Shown here: piece by piece, positions 28,097 through 37,026 of the stretch | Position numbering within the stretch: position 1 is the first letter of the stretch | Layout of the letters: each line of letters starts with the position of its first letter | Assembly (NCBI GenBank): GCA_009922615.1 | Contig: RFVF01000011.1 | Location: forward strand, 23,921-87,920 | Reading direction: 5' to 3' | Origin: Pseudomonadota bacterium | GTDB taxonomy: Bacteria > Verrucomicrobiota > Verrucomicrobiia > Limisphaerales > SXTU01 | DNA length: 64,000 nucleotides | The notes under the pieces: model-generated | Databases searched by the model: none | What the model saw: only the letters and a program-made list of their open reading frames with translations | Told to the model about the DNA's origin: nothing | Position numbers and translations under genes: made by a program

Positions 28097-29254
28097 CTAC
28101 TTCGTGTTCGGCTTGGACTCGTCCTTTTTCTCCACGACGAAAAAGTCGGCGCGGGACTTGAGCACGCTATCGAGCGTCCACTTGGAGACGAGGTAGGTCC
28201 ACTTCGAGAATTTCGCATCGGCAGCGAGCTTGTCCGCAAGCTTCTTCTGCGACTCAGCAAACTCCTTGTCCAACTTGTCCTTGTCCTCCGGCTTCTCGTC
28301 TCTACCGGGCTTGCGGGCCTTCGGAAAGTTGCCGGCTACGCTGATTTGGAAGGGATAGTTGTCGCCGCTCGCAGTGCCGGCCTTCGCGGTGTAGGTGAAG
28401 CCATCGAAGGTTTCCAGAACGAGCGTCGCGGGCTTGTCGAGACCGAGTTTGTCGGCCTGCGGGTTCGCCACCACGTCGCTGAACGAAGGCGAGTTCAACG
28501 GACTGCCCAAGGCGGATAGCTTGTTGGTGTCCACGTTCTCACCGGCCTTCACGTCGGCGAGCTTCCACTCAGCGCCCTCAGTCTCGCGCGTTACCTTCCA
28601 GCCGCTGGCTGCATTGGTCGCGTAGCTTACGGCGATGGACTTGACGTGCTCGACCTTCAGAAAGTCTTTCTCTAGCCAGTTCTCGGGCTTGGGCTCGGCA
28701 TCGGCGAACTGTTCGCTGGTCACGATGACAGTGTCCTTGCTCGCGGTGTCACGCACCCAACGCCCCACGGGAAACTCGCCGCCGCCGAATGGCCCGCCCT
28801 CGGACTTCTTCGTTTGTTTCTTGCCAAGCACGACGCCCTTAAGTGCCTTGCCGTCTTTGCCCTTCAACTCGACGAGCGTGCCCTTGCCCTCGCCTTCTCC
28901 GGGAACTTGCAACTCCAGCCGCGCATGCTGGGATGCACCAATCTGCTCGGTCTGCACCGCCTTCACGTCGGCGAACTTGCGGATGAGGTCGGCGATCGTG
29001 TTGAAGTTCGCCGCGTAGTCGCCGCGCTCTTTTACAACCCATGCGTCGCCGGATTTCACGAGGTTCAGCTCGCCCGCGGTGGACTTGATGGTAATAGCGG
29101 CGACGGCGTTGACGTCGAGTGAGCCGGCGAGCTTCTGGCCGCCGCCGGAGGAAGACTGCTGCCAGTCGCCCTGACGACGCTGGTTCACGAGCAAGCCCGC
29201 GCCGCCGATGACGGCCACGAGCACGAGGAGGGTGAGGAACTGCTTGCGATTCAT
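28097..29254 (-). CDS. DUF4340 domain protein, last gene of Gld-type operon
   Basis: 385 residues with an N-terminal membrane anchor (FLTLLVLVAVIGGAGLLV). The exported part begins like DUF4340 proteins (ITIKSTAGELNLVKSGDAWVVKE, IADLIRKFADVKAVQ) and contains a low-complexity charged stretch near the C-terminus. DUF4340 genes commonly end operons of GldA/F/G-like ABC systems, as here, 27 bp after the GldG-like gene. Molecular role unknown; probably a periplasmic accessory. Confidence 0.85.
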   Translation of the reverse strand: MNRKQFLTLLVLVAVIGGAGLLVNQRRQGDWQQSSSGGGQKLAGSLDVNAVAAITIKSTAGELNLVKSGDAWVVKERGDYAANFNTIADLIRKFADVKAVQTEQIGASQHARLELQVPGEGEGKGTLVELKGKDGKALKGVVLGKKQTKKSEGGPFGGGEFPVGRWVRDTASKDTVIVTSEQFADAEPKPENWLEKDFLKVEHVKSIAVSYATNAASGWKVTRETEGAEWKLADVKAGENVDTNKLSALGSPLNSPSFSDVVANPQADKLGLDKPATLVLETFDGFTYTAKAGTASGDNYPFQISVAGNFPKARKPGRDEKPEDKDKLDKEFAESQKKLADKLAADAKFSKWTYLVSKWTLDSVLKSRADFFVVEKKDESKPNTK

Positions 29255-29281
29255 GGCTTCAGATTTTTTCGGTTCTGCTGC

Positions 29282-31180
29282 TTAACGCGCTGCCGTGCGA
29301 CGGCGCTTCACCACGGCCAGACCGATGCCGCCGATGGTCACGAGGAACGGCATTCCGGCGATGTTCATCCACTTCAAACGATTTTCCATGGACTCGACTT
29401 CCTGGCGTAAATCCCGTCTCAGCAGTTTGAGGTCAACTTTCACCTTGGCCTCCTGCTTGCGGAAGTTCTCCAACTCCTTCTGCTGTTCCGGCGAGAGCAC
29501 AAAGCGCTGGCCCTTTTCCTTGTTCCGCTGAAGGTCGTTCAGCTTGCGCTGCGTTTCCTGCAGGCTGTTTTCCAAGCCCTTGATTTTTTCGCGATAAGCC
29601 TCCTCGGCCTTCAACTGCATGTCGCGCACGCGGGTGAACTGGCGCTGCACAATCGCGCGGCTGCGGGTGTTCATCAATGCGGTGTCGCCAGCCATCTGCT
29701 CCACAAAGTTCTGCGCGAGGTTCACGTTGCCGTTGCGCGGGATAACCACACGTTGGCCGAAGAAGTCCTGGATCTGCACGCAGAACTGGTCCGCAAGCAT
29801 GTCGGCGTCCGCAACGAGGATGACGTGATTCTCGTCCTTCGTTTCCTTGAGCGCGTCGCTCTTGGGGGCTTCCTTCTTTTCCTCGCCCGGAGCCGGGGCG
29901 GCATCCGGCTTGCCGTTGGGGAAAGCGGTTTTGAACTTGCCGCTTAGCTTGATGGCCAGTGCGTATTCCGTGCTGCTAGGCTTGAAGTCCTTAACAATCG
30001 CATCACCGGACATCTGAGCGAGGAAGCCCTCGACAAGCTGTGACTGCGTGGTGGACTTGATGAGCACGGTCTTCTTGAGGCCCTCGACGGGGGAGCCGGT
30101 GAACGCGCCGCCAAAGCCCATCATCAGGCTATCCACCTGGCTGGTGGAGATATCGTTGCGGTCAATCGCGTCTGCGGTGAGCGAGAGCACGGCGGGCTGC
30201 TGCTCAACGCGCTGGCCACGTCCCATGCGGGTGACGTATTTCATGTCGGCGACACACTTGGTCTTGTCGAAGCCGATCCCCCAAGCGGCAAGCAGCTTGT
30301 CCAGCGAGGAACTGGTCGGCGGGCCGCCACCCATCATCGGGTTGCCGCCTTGCCGCTGCTGGTCCACGTAGGAAACGGGGTCCAGGTAGGCGACGAGCTT
30401 GCCGCCGCGCAGCACGAACTGGTCAATCGCGAACTGCGTCGCATCCGTGATGTCGCGCGGGTGGATGACAAGCAACACCTTCACGTCGGCAGGAATTTCC
30501 GTGACGTTCATTTCGAGCTGCTTCACGTCGAAGTCGTTCTTCAATTCGCTGATCAGATACCAGGCGGGCTGCTGACCACCCTGCCCCATACGCATCATCA
30601 TTGGGTTCATCGGCGTGCCGAAAACGGGAAGTGCCGACATGACGCCGACGACGGGCTTGGTCGGGTTTGCGACGCGCGCGATGGCACGGGCAAGGTCATA
30701 CTCCAGCAGCTTTTCGCGTTCCGGTGACAGGAACGGCAACGCGACTTTCTGGTCGAGGCAGTTGATGGAGACGCCGAGGTAAATTTTCTCGCCGGTTTGC
30801 GTGGGCTGGCCTTCGACACCGTCGAGGTTCGCGGAGTCCTCGGCATCGGAGTCAGGTTGCGGGTCAAGCTTCTCGATTTCGATGAACTTGGACTGCTGCT
30901 TCAGCTCGACGAGCAAATCTTCGACGCGCTGGGCGTAGGTCTTGAGGAAGACCGGCATCGCGTTGTCACGCTGCGAATAGTAGAGGCGGATTTTGACCTT
31001 CGTATCCAGCTTGCCGACGATTTTCTTGGTGCCGTCGGAGAGCGTATAGAGTTTGTCAGCGGTGAGGTCCACGCGCGACCGGAAGGTGGCGGCGATGAAG
31101 TTCACCGCCACGAGGATGAGCGCCATGGCAGCGATGCCGACAGCGGAGTAGAGCAGCGTTTCGAGTTTCTTTTGTTTCAT
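29282..31180 (-). CDS. GldG-like ABC transporter auxiliary protein
   Basis: 632 residues. It has an N-terminal membrane segment (LLYSAVGIAAMALILVAVNF) and the family start FRSRVDLTADKLYTLSDGTK, then the large extracytoplasmic ABC_transp_aux domain (KIRLYYSQRDNAMP, GVMSALPVFG). A predicted coiled coil follows (about 530-605: EEAYREKIKGLENSLQETQ and after), and a second membrane segment lies close to the C-terminus (MPFLVTIGGIGLAVV). In Bacteroidetes GldG works with GldA and GldF; homologues in non-gliding phyla have unknown cargo. It is in one operon with its ATPase and permease (18-bp gap). Confidence 0.88.
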   Translation of the reverse strand: MKQKKLETLLYSAVGIAAMALILVAVNFIAATFRSRVDLTADKLYTLSDGTKKIVGKLDTKVKIRLYYSQRDNAMPVFLKTYAQRVEDLLVELKQQSKFIEIEKLDPQPDSDAEDSANLDGVEGQPTQTGEKIYLGVSINCLDQKVALPFLSPEREKLLEYDLARAIARVANPTKPVVGVMSALPVFGTPMNPMMMRMGQGGQQPAWYLISELKNDFDVKQLEMNVTEIPADVKVLLVIHPRDITDATQFAIDQFVLRGGKLVAYLDPVSYVDQQRQGGNPMMGGGPPTSSSLDKLLAAWGIGFDKTKCVADMKYVTRMGRGQRVEQQPAVLSLTADAIDRNDISTSQVDSLMMGFGGAFTGSPVEGLKKTVLIKSTTQSQLVEGFLAQMSGDAIVKDFKPSSTEYALAIKLSGKFKTAFPNGKPDAAPAPGEEKKEAPKSDALKETKDENHVILVADADMLADQFCVQIQDFFGQRVVIPRNGNVNLAQNFVEQMAGDTALMNTRSRAIVQRQFTRVRDMQLKAEEAYREKIKGLENSLQETQRKLNDLQRNKEKGQRFVLSPEQQKELENFRKQEAKVKVDLKLLRRDLRQEVESMENRLKWMNIAGMPFLVTIGGIGLAVVKRRRTAAR

Positions 31181-31198
31181 GTGCTCAGGGGAAAAGGG

Positions 31199-31948
31199 TT
31201 AAGAGCGCAGGCTGCGCAAGGCGACGCTCGTGCTGAAGAGCGAGAAGCCAATCACGGACAGGAAGAACAACAGGTGCCGCGAATCCACCACGCCGCGTTG
31301 GAAGTCCTCGAAGTGCGTCATCACGCTGAAAGCCGAGACCAGCTCGACAATCCAGCGGTTGTCCGGCAGCACTTTCGTGAGGATGTTCGTCACTGGCGGC
31401 CAACCCGCGAGGATGAGGAAGAGGCACACGACCACTGAGATGATGAACGCGATGACCTGATTGCGGGTGAGTGCGGAGGTCAGGCACGTGATGGCCAAAT
31501 ACGCACCCGCCAGCAGGAAGCTGCCGATGTAGCCGCCCGCCACGACGCCGAGGTCCGGGTTGCCGAGATACTTCACTGTGACCACGACGGGGAAGGTCAA
31601 GGCCAAGGCCAGGGCCAGAAACGCCCAGCTGGCGAGGAACTTGCCCATGATGGCCTGCCACGGCGTGAGCGGCATGGTCATGAGCAATTCAATCGTGCCC
31701 TGCCGTCGCTCTTCCGACCACACGCGCATCCCGACCGCGGGGACGAGGAAGAGATAGAGCCACGGATGCCAGAGGAAAAACGACACGAGGTTCGCCTCGT
31801 TGCGCTCAAAGAACCCCCCAACCATGAAGGTAAAGAACCCGGTCAGCAGGAGAAAGATGACGATGAAGACGTAAGCCACCGGCGACGCGAAGTAGGCGCT
31901 CAACTCGCGCTTTGCGATGGTGGTGATGTTGCCCAGTGAATTGCTCAT
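31199..31948 (-). CDS. ABC-2 type permease (GldF-like)
   Basis: 249 residues with six hydrophobic segments, and the GldF/NosY-type features ITTIAKRELSAYFASPVAY at the start and RMRVWSEERRQGTIELLMTMP-like region near 75-95 (here VGMRVWSEERRQGTIELLMT). It forms the membrane channel with the upstream ATPase (27 bp gap). ATG at 31948. Confidence 0.92.
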   Translation of the reverse strand: MSNSLGNITTIAKRELSAYFASPVAYVFIVIFLLLTGFFTFMVGGFFERNEANLVSFFLWHPWLYLFLVPAVGMRVWSEERRQGTIELLMTMPLTPWQAIMGKFLASWAFLALALALTFPVVVTVKYLGNPDLGVVAGGYIGSFLLAGAYLAITCLTSALTRNQVIAFIISVVVCLFLILAGWPPVTNILTKVLPDNRWIVELVSAFSVMTHFEDFQRGVVDSRHLLFFLSVIGFSLFSTSVALRSLRS

Positions 31949-31975
31949 GGTAAAAACGTTGGTTCCAAACCGCCT

Positions 31976-32923
31976 CTACTTCTTCGCCGTGTCCGATGCA
32001 GTGATGCTGCGGAAATACTCGTCCAGCTTGCCTTCCTCGATGTGCAGCTCCTCGACGCGCCAGCCTTGAGCGGCGGCACCGACAGCTTTGCTGAACTCGC
32101 CGTTGGCCGACGACTTCGGGAAGACCCGTGCCGTCACCGTGCCGTTCTCGTCCTTCACGAGCTGCACGCGTTCCGCGCCATCAACCGCGCGCAACTTGCC
32201 GGTGACGACCTCGGCGGCGACACCGTTGACGCGCAGCAAAATCGCGCCGGCGTTCGGGGCCTTGCGCTTGAGTTCCTGCGGCGTGCCGTTGGCCACGACT
32301 GTGCCCCGGTCAATGATGATGGCCCGGGAGCAGGCGGCCTCAACTTCTTCAAGGATGTGCGTGCTGAAGATGATGGCTTTCTTCTCGCCCATGCGCTTGA
32401 TGAGCTGCCGAATTTCGTGCTTCTGGTTCGGGTCCAGGCCGTCGGTCGGCTCGTCCATCACGAGAATTTCCGGGTCGTGGATGATGGATTGCGCGAAACA
32501 GGTGCGGTGGCGGTAGCCCTTGGAGAGCGTGTCCACGCTCTGGTGGAGAACATTTTCGAGGAAGCACATTTCCACCGCGCGGTGCACGGCGGTCTTGATG
32601 GCGTTGCCGCGCAGGCCGCGGATTTCGGCGGCGAACGACAGAAAGCCATGCACCGTCATGTCGCTATAGCACGGCGCGGACTCGGGCAGGTAGCCGATGA
32701 GGCGCTTGGCCGGCACGGGGTCCTCCAGCATGTCGTGCGTGCCGATGGTGACGCGGCCGGCCGTGGGCGGGAGGAAGCCCGTGACCATGCGCATGGTGGT
32801 GGACTTGCCCGCGCCGTTCGGCCCGAGGAAGCCCAGCACCTCGCCGCGCTGGACGGTGAAGGAAACGTCGTTCACGGCCACCTTTGGCCCGAACGTCTTG
32901 GTCAAATTTTCGACTTTAATCAT
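31976..32923 (-). CDS. ABC transporter ATP-binding protein (GldA-like)
   Basis: 315 residues. Walker A is GPNGAGKST, the Q-loop region follows, the signature motif is LSKGYRHR (variant of LSGGQ typical of this subfamily), Walker B is ILVMDEPTDGLDP, and the H-loop is FSTHILEE. A C-terminal extension of about 90 residues resembles the DUF4162-type tail. It is the first gene of a four-gene operon (ATPase, permease, GldG-like, DUF4340) and energises that exporter. Confidence 0.95.
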   Translation of the reverse strand: MIKVENLTKTFGPKVAVNDVSFTVQRGEVLGFLGPNGAGKSTTMRMVTGFLPPTAGRVTIGTHDMLEDPVPAKRLIGYLPESAPCYSDMTVHGFLSFAAEIRGLRGNAIKTAVHRAVEMCFLENVLHQSVDTLSKGYRHRTCFAQSIIHDPEILVMDEPTDGLDPNQKHEIRQLIKRMGEKKAIIFSTHILEEVEAACSRAIIIDRGTVVANGTPQELKRKAPNAGAILLRVNGVAAEVVTGKLRAVDGAERVQLVKDENGTVTARVFPKSSANGEFSKAVGAAAQGWRVEELHIEEGKLDEYFRSITASDTAKK

Positions 32924-33049
32924 GTGGCTACTCCGGCTGTCCGGTCATGTGACGGCGCGTATTGTGCATGGCCTGTCAAGGTTTCCGGCGATTTAGACAA
33001 AGTTTCAGCAATTCGTTCAAAGATTTTTTACAGGTTTCGCCGATGGATA

Positions 33050-33120
33050 AACCACAGAGACACAGAGATTGAGCCACGGACGAAAGACTTCTTCCCTGTG
33101 GTCTCTGTGCCTCTGTGGTT
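33050..33120. repeat. ACCACAGAG-type inverted repeat
   Basis: AACCACAGAGACACAGAG (33050-33067) and its complement with one mismatch (33103-33120) flank a 35-bp centre. It starts 5 bp past the stop of the metallohydrolase gene and could act as its terminator while sitting upstream of the GldA-like gene. This sequence type is a widely dispersed bacterial repeat; that statement is from memory, not a search. Confidence 0.75.
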
Positions 33121-33125
33121 CAACC

Positions 33126-34775
33126 TCACTTCGCATTCGCCTGAATCTTCTTCCAAGCGGCGAGGGCTTCGTGGAACTCGGTGAGCTGTTCGACGGAGAG
33201 GACGCCAGTGTTGCGGGCGATTTCCTCCTCGGTGCGCTGGACGAACCAGTCCGCCTGCTCACGCCGGGGCCGGGGCGGCTTGCCCTCGATTTCCACCCAC
33301 CACGGCGCGGTATGGGCGAAGCGGAGGCGACCGTCGGGCTGATTTTCGAAGCAACGAATCGCAAGCCAGCCAGACTCGCTGAACCACACACTGAATGGCG
33401 TTCGTAGCGACACGCAGGATGGATTACCAGTGTCAGGCAAAAACTCCGACGGCTTAAACGTCTCCGACTGCTTTACCTGGCCGTTAACAACCAATTCCCA
33501 TTTCACTTCTCTCGATCCCACCGGAGCCAGAACCGTGGAAAGACCGCTAACTTGAATTTCCTTGTTGCTCTTAACACATGAACCAAGCGGCTTCCCAAGC
33601 AAACTCGCCTCCAGCAGCGGCCCCGTCGTCACGAAACTACTGCCTGCGCCCAGCCCCTTCATCCACTTCTCGTAGCTGAAGCTGCCGCCGCAATGCACAT
33701 ACACGCGGCTGAAACCCAGCGGCACCGGATGCACGCCATTTGCCGTGCCCGCCGTCGGCTTGAGGCGGAAGCCGCAGTTGAGCAGCGCGTAGTAGGTCTC
33801 GAAGCCGTAGTGCGTCCACGCCAGTTCCGTGTCCGTGCCGCTGCCATTGCCGGGCAGCTTCATCCACGCCGGCGCGGGCACGGCCCAGTTGCGCACGCCG
33901 AACTCGACGCGCCAGTGGTGGTTGTTCGCCAGCTCGAAGAGGTCCGGCTTGAGCACCGGCACAATGGGCATGGACCAGTTCCAGTTGTGCTTCTCCAGGT
34001 CAATCAGCCCGCCCTCCGCGTGCGCCCGCTCGGACACGCGCTTGAGGGGAAACACCGGGATGTCGAACCGCTCCTTGTGCCCGACGATAAGGAGCGCGCC
34101 GAGCGTGTGCTGCTTCCCGCCGGAACGGAAGATTTCGTATTCCGTGTTGCGCGGATACCAGACGTGCGTCGGGTCCACGAAGACGGGCCGGCCGCCGAAA
34201 TTGCCCTTCATGTTCTTGTCACTGAGCGCGGGCGGCACGGTGTCCACCGTGGTCCAGTCAATCATGGGCAGCGCCACGTTCACGTCCTCGGCGAGCATGG
34301 CGGACTCCAGCTCGGCGGGGGCGCGGTGGTTGTGGGCGTCGCCGCTGAACCAGCCGCGCTCGGCCATGTTCACCCAGCGCTTGAGCGGCAGCTTCACCTC
34401 GACCGGCTTGGCCGCGACGGTGAAGTGGTTGGTCAACGGCAGATACTCCTTCCCGCGCTCGACGACGGCGGTGTAGCGCCCCGGCGGCAGCTCCGCGACC
34501 CACTGGTGCGCCGAGAGCGTGGTGTGATACTCGGTAGCGTTGGTGTTGAACCCACTGCGCTTCTCGTAGCGAACGGCGGAACCGAACGGCGGGACGGACT
34601 TGGGAAAGTGCCACTTGCCGTCGGCTTCACTCCGCAAGTAGAGCCGCGCGGCGACGGGCTTCCCCGTCGCGGCGTCTGTGATGTCGCCGTAAACGGGCAC
34701 GGTGGAGTCGGCGGCGCGCCCAACAACGCAGCCCAGGAGCAGGCAGGCCAACCCACGCAGAGAAAACTTGGTCAT
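33126..34775 (-). CDS. Exported CehA/McbA-like metallohydrolase
   Basis: 549 residues. The signal peptide contains LLLGC, a possible lipobox, so it may be a lipoprotein. An N-terminal carboxypeptidase-regulatory-like beta domain (about 25-140: PVYGDITDAATGKPVAARLYL) precedes the PHP-type metallohydrolase part starting with WFSGDAHNHR, and continuing to GGLIDLEKHNW, with a later GVHPVPLGFSRVYV segment typical of the CehA/McbA group. Metal-dependent hydrolysis of an ester, amide or phosphate is expected; the substrate is unknown. Monocistronic by context. Confidence 0.72.
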   Translation of the reverse strand: MTKFSLRGLACLLLGCVVGRAADSTVPVYGDITDAATGKPVAARLYLRSEADGKWHFPKSVPPFGSAVRYEKRSGFNTNATEYHTTLSAHQWVAELPPGRYTAVVERGKEYLPLTNHFTVAAKPVEVKLPLKRWVNMAERGWFSGDAHNHRAPAELESAMLAEDVNVALPMIDWTTVDTVPPALSDKNMKGNFGGRPVFVDPTHVWYPRNTEYEIFRSGGKQHTLGALLIVGHKERFDIPVFPLKRVSERAHAEGGLIDLEKHNWNWSMPIVPVLKPDLFELANNHHWRVEFGVRNWAVPAPAWMKLPGNGSGTDTELAWTHYGFETYYALLNCGFRLKPTAGTANGVHPVPLGFSRVYVHCGGSFSYEKWMKGLGAGSSFVTTGPLLEASLLGKPLGSCVKSNKEIQVSGLSTVLAPVGSREVKWELVVNGQVKQSETFKPSEFLPDTGNPSCVSLRTPFSVWFSESGWLAIRCFENQPDGRLRFAHTAPWWVEIEGKPPRPRREQADWFVQRTEEEIARNTGVLSVEQLTEFHEALAAWKKIQANAK

Positions 34776-34862
34776 GCGTGAAATCTAGCCACGCCGGACC
34801 AGACGGGAAGCGCGATTTCACCGATCCTCACGGTGCGTGACGAACTGGCCGACTCAGCGCGG

Positions 34863-36983
34863 CTATTTGTTCTCCATCTTCCAGACGCCTTTCCAATCGG
34901 CGTGAGGATACGCGATGAGTTCATCGCAGCGGTGGATCATGAGTTTGCTGGGGCCGTCGTTGAACTGCTCGGCCAGCCGGGTGAAGGTGGGCTTGGCCTC
35001 GGCAAATTTCCCGACCGTGTAGAGGACGAATGCGGCGTCCCAATCGCGCACGAGGTCGGCGTAGTTGGCCGGCGTGCGCGGGTTTTGGATTTCGAGCAGC
35101 TCGACGGGCGTGCTTTTGCCTTTGACGATGACGCGATCGAGGAGGCGATGCAGGCCGGGGTTGGTGAGGAGGTGGAAGATCTCGCGGGAGACCAACAGGG
35201 TGACACCGTAGTATTTGGTGAGGGCTTCGATGCGGGCGGCTTCGTTGATGGTGTCGCCGACTAGGCCAAAGTCGAGGCGCTTGGCGGAGCCTTTGTTGCC
35301 GAAGAGCACGGAGCCGCGATGCAGGGCGACGCCGTAGCCGAAGAGGGCTTTGACCTCGGGGTTTTGCGCGGCCTTGACGTTTTCCATGCCGGTGATGAGT
35401 TCCATCGCGGCACGCAGCGCTTGGTTCGCGCCATCGGGCTGCGGCTGCGGCGCGCCCCAGTAGGTGAGGAACTGATCGCCGAGGAAGTGTTCGAGCGAAC
35501 CGTCCTGGCCCATGACCGCGTTGGTCTCGACCTCGAAGACCTGATTGAGCAGCTTGAACATGCCGCCGGGGCCGAGTTTTTCGGCCAGCGGGGTGGAGTT
35601 GCGCAGGTCGGTGAGGAGCAGCGTGACCTCGGCGGAGCGGGCTTCCATGGAGCCGGGATTGGCGAGCACGTAGGCGCTGACCTTCGGAGAGAAGTAGAGG
35701 TCCATCGTTTTGCGCAGCTCGTCCTTGGCTTTCTTTTCCACCCAGAAGTCGTAGGCCAGCGTCCCGACACCGCAGGCGAGCACCGTGACGATGGGGACTC
35801 CGGTGAGAATGATAAGGCCGACGCGGTTGAAGAGCTGCAGGCTCAACACAGCATAGAGAATGGTGAGGGCAACAAGCACGGCGAGGCGCACGCGGGCGTC
35901 CCGCAGGAGCCAGCAGCACAACGCGGCCAGGGCCCCGGAGCCAAGGATGAGGCCTTGGTTGAAGTTGCCGCTGGTGTTGCGGAGGAACTCGCGGTGCAGT
36001 GCGGCGTTGATGATGTTCAAGTGGATTTCCGGGCCAGGCATGAAGGCGTCGGCCATCGGCGTCAGGTGAACGTCGTGCAAGACCTCCGCGATGGGGCCGA
36101 CGAGCACGAGCTTGCCTTGGAAGAAGCGCCCGTCTTGGTAGCGGTTGTGCCAGATGTCGCGGACGAAGAGTTCGTTGACGGGATGGAAAGGGAAACCTTT
36201 GGTCGGCGTGTCCGTGTAGCGGAACGGGATGGGACGTTCCCCGGGAGGGATGGCGTCGGCGTGGCCGAGCAGGCGCAGAGCCCGGGCGGCCAGAGATTCT
36301 TGGTGAGGTTCGCCGGGTTGGGTCTGGACGGAGTCGTCGAGCTGGAGGTTCAGGCTGGTTTCGGAAATGCGGAACCGGGCGCGCCGCACGACGCTGTCGC
36401 CATCAGGCCAGATGGTGGCGAAACAGACGCGCGGATCGTAAATCACGCTCCCATCTGGATTGGGAAGGATGGAGTCATTGGGTAGAGTTTGGTTGAGGTT
36501 GCCGCCGCTCTGGACATCAGCCTCCTGAAAGATTGTGCTGATGACGACCTTGTCGGCGTGTTGTTTCAAGATGGCGGCGAACTTTTCATCACCTTCCATC
36601 GCGCTGCGAAACACAATGTCGAACACCACGCCTTTGGCCCCGGCGGCAAGGAGGCGCTCGACGAGTGAAGCCCAGACTTCGCGCGGCCAGGGGTAGGTTC
36701 CTTGGAGCAGCTTCAAGGGACGGGAGTCCTGATCCTGCACGCCGATGGCTTCGGAATACTCCACGCGCTCGAAGCCGACGAGGACGAGGTCCGGGTTGGC
36801 GGGCGTCTTGCGCCCGAGCTGATGCCGCAAGCGCTCGGAGTAAGCCTCGGCCCTGGTGAAGTGGCGGTTGAGCCAGAGAAAATTGACCGTGGCCCCGAGC
36901 CACGCAATGACGGCCACCGTGGCACAGATGGCGGTGAGTTTCCATTGCCGCGCGCGAGGTTGACTTTGGGGAGTTGAAGCCAT
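34863..36983 (-). CDS. CHASE2 sensor - class III adenylate/guanylate cyclase
   Basis: 706 residues: a membrane segment (about 16-36), an extracytoplasmic CHASE2 domain (about 45-345: YPWPREVWASLVERLLAAGAK then GVVFDIVF), three further membrane segments (about 350-430), and a class III cyclase domain (about 460-640). In the cyclase, LLTDLRNST carries metal Asp 1, LGDQFLTYWGAP metal Asp 2, and LDFGLVGDTINEAARIE the purine Asp and transition-state Asn/Arg. The usual purine-contact Lys before the second Asp is His (LEHFLGD), so substrate preference is uncertain. A TPR-like tail follows. Its ATG is only 43 bp from the divergent FecR gene ATG. Confidence 0.92.
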   Translation of the reverse strand: MASTPQSQPRARQWKLTAICATVAVIAWLGATVNFLWLNRHFTRAEAYSERLRHQLGRKTPANPDLVLVGFERVEYSEAIGVQDQDSRPLKLLQGTYPWPREVWASLVERLLAAGAKGVVFDIVFRSAMEGDEKFAAILKQHADKVVISTIFQEADVQSGGNLNQTLPNDSILPNPDGSVIYDPRVCFATIWPDGDSVVRRARFRISETSLNLQLDDSVQTQPGEPHQESLAARALRLLGHADAIPPGERPIPFRYTDTPTKGFPFHPVNELFVRDIWHNRYQDGRFFQGKLVLVGPIAEVLHDVHLTPMADAFMPGPEIHLNIINAALHREFLRNTSGNFNQGLILGSGALAALCCWLLRDARVRLAVLVALTILYAVLSLQLFNRVGLIILTGVPIVTVLACGVGTLAYDFWVEKKAKDELRKTMDLYFSPKVSAYVLANPGSMEARSAEVTLLLTDLRNSTPLAEKLGPGGMFKLLNQVFEVETNAVMGQDGSLEHFLGDQFLTYWGAPQPQPDGANQALRAAMELITGMENVKAAQNPEVKALFGYGVALHRGSVLFGNKGSAKRLDFGLVGDTINEAARIEALTKYYGVTLLVSREIFHLLTNPGLHRLLDRVIVKGKSTPVELLEIQNPRTPANYADLVRDWDAAFVLYTVGKFAEAKPTFTRLAEQFNDGPSKLMIHRCDELIAYPHADWKGVWKMENK

Positions 36984-37026
36984 ATTGGTTGCGCCCGGAA
37001 ACTAGCCAGCAACGCGCGTCGTGACC

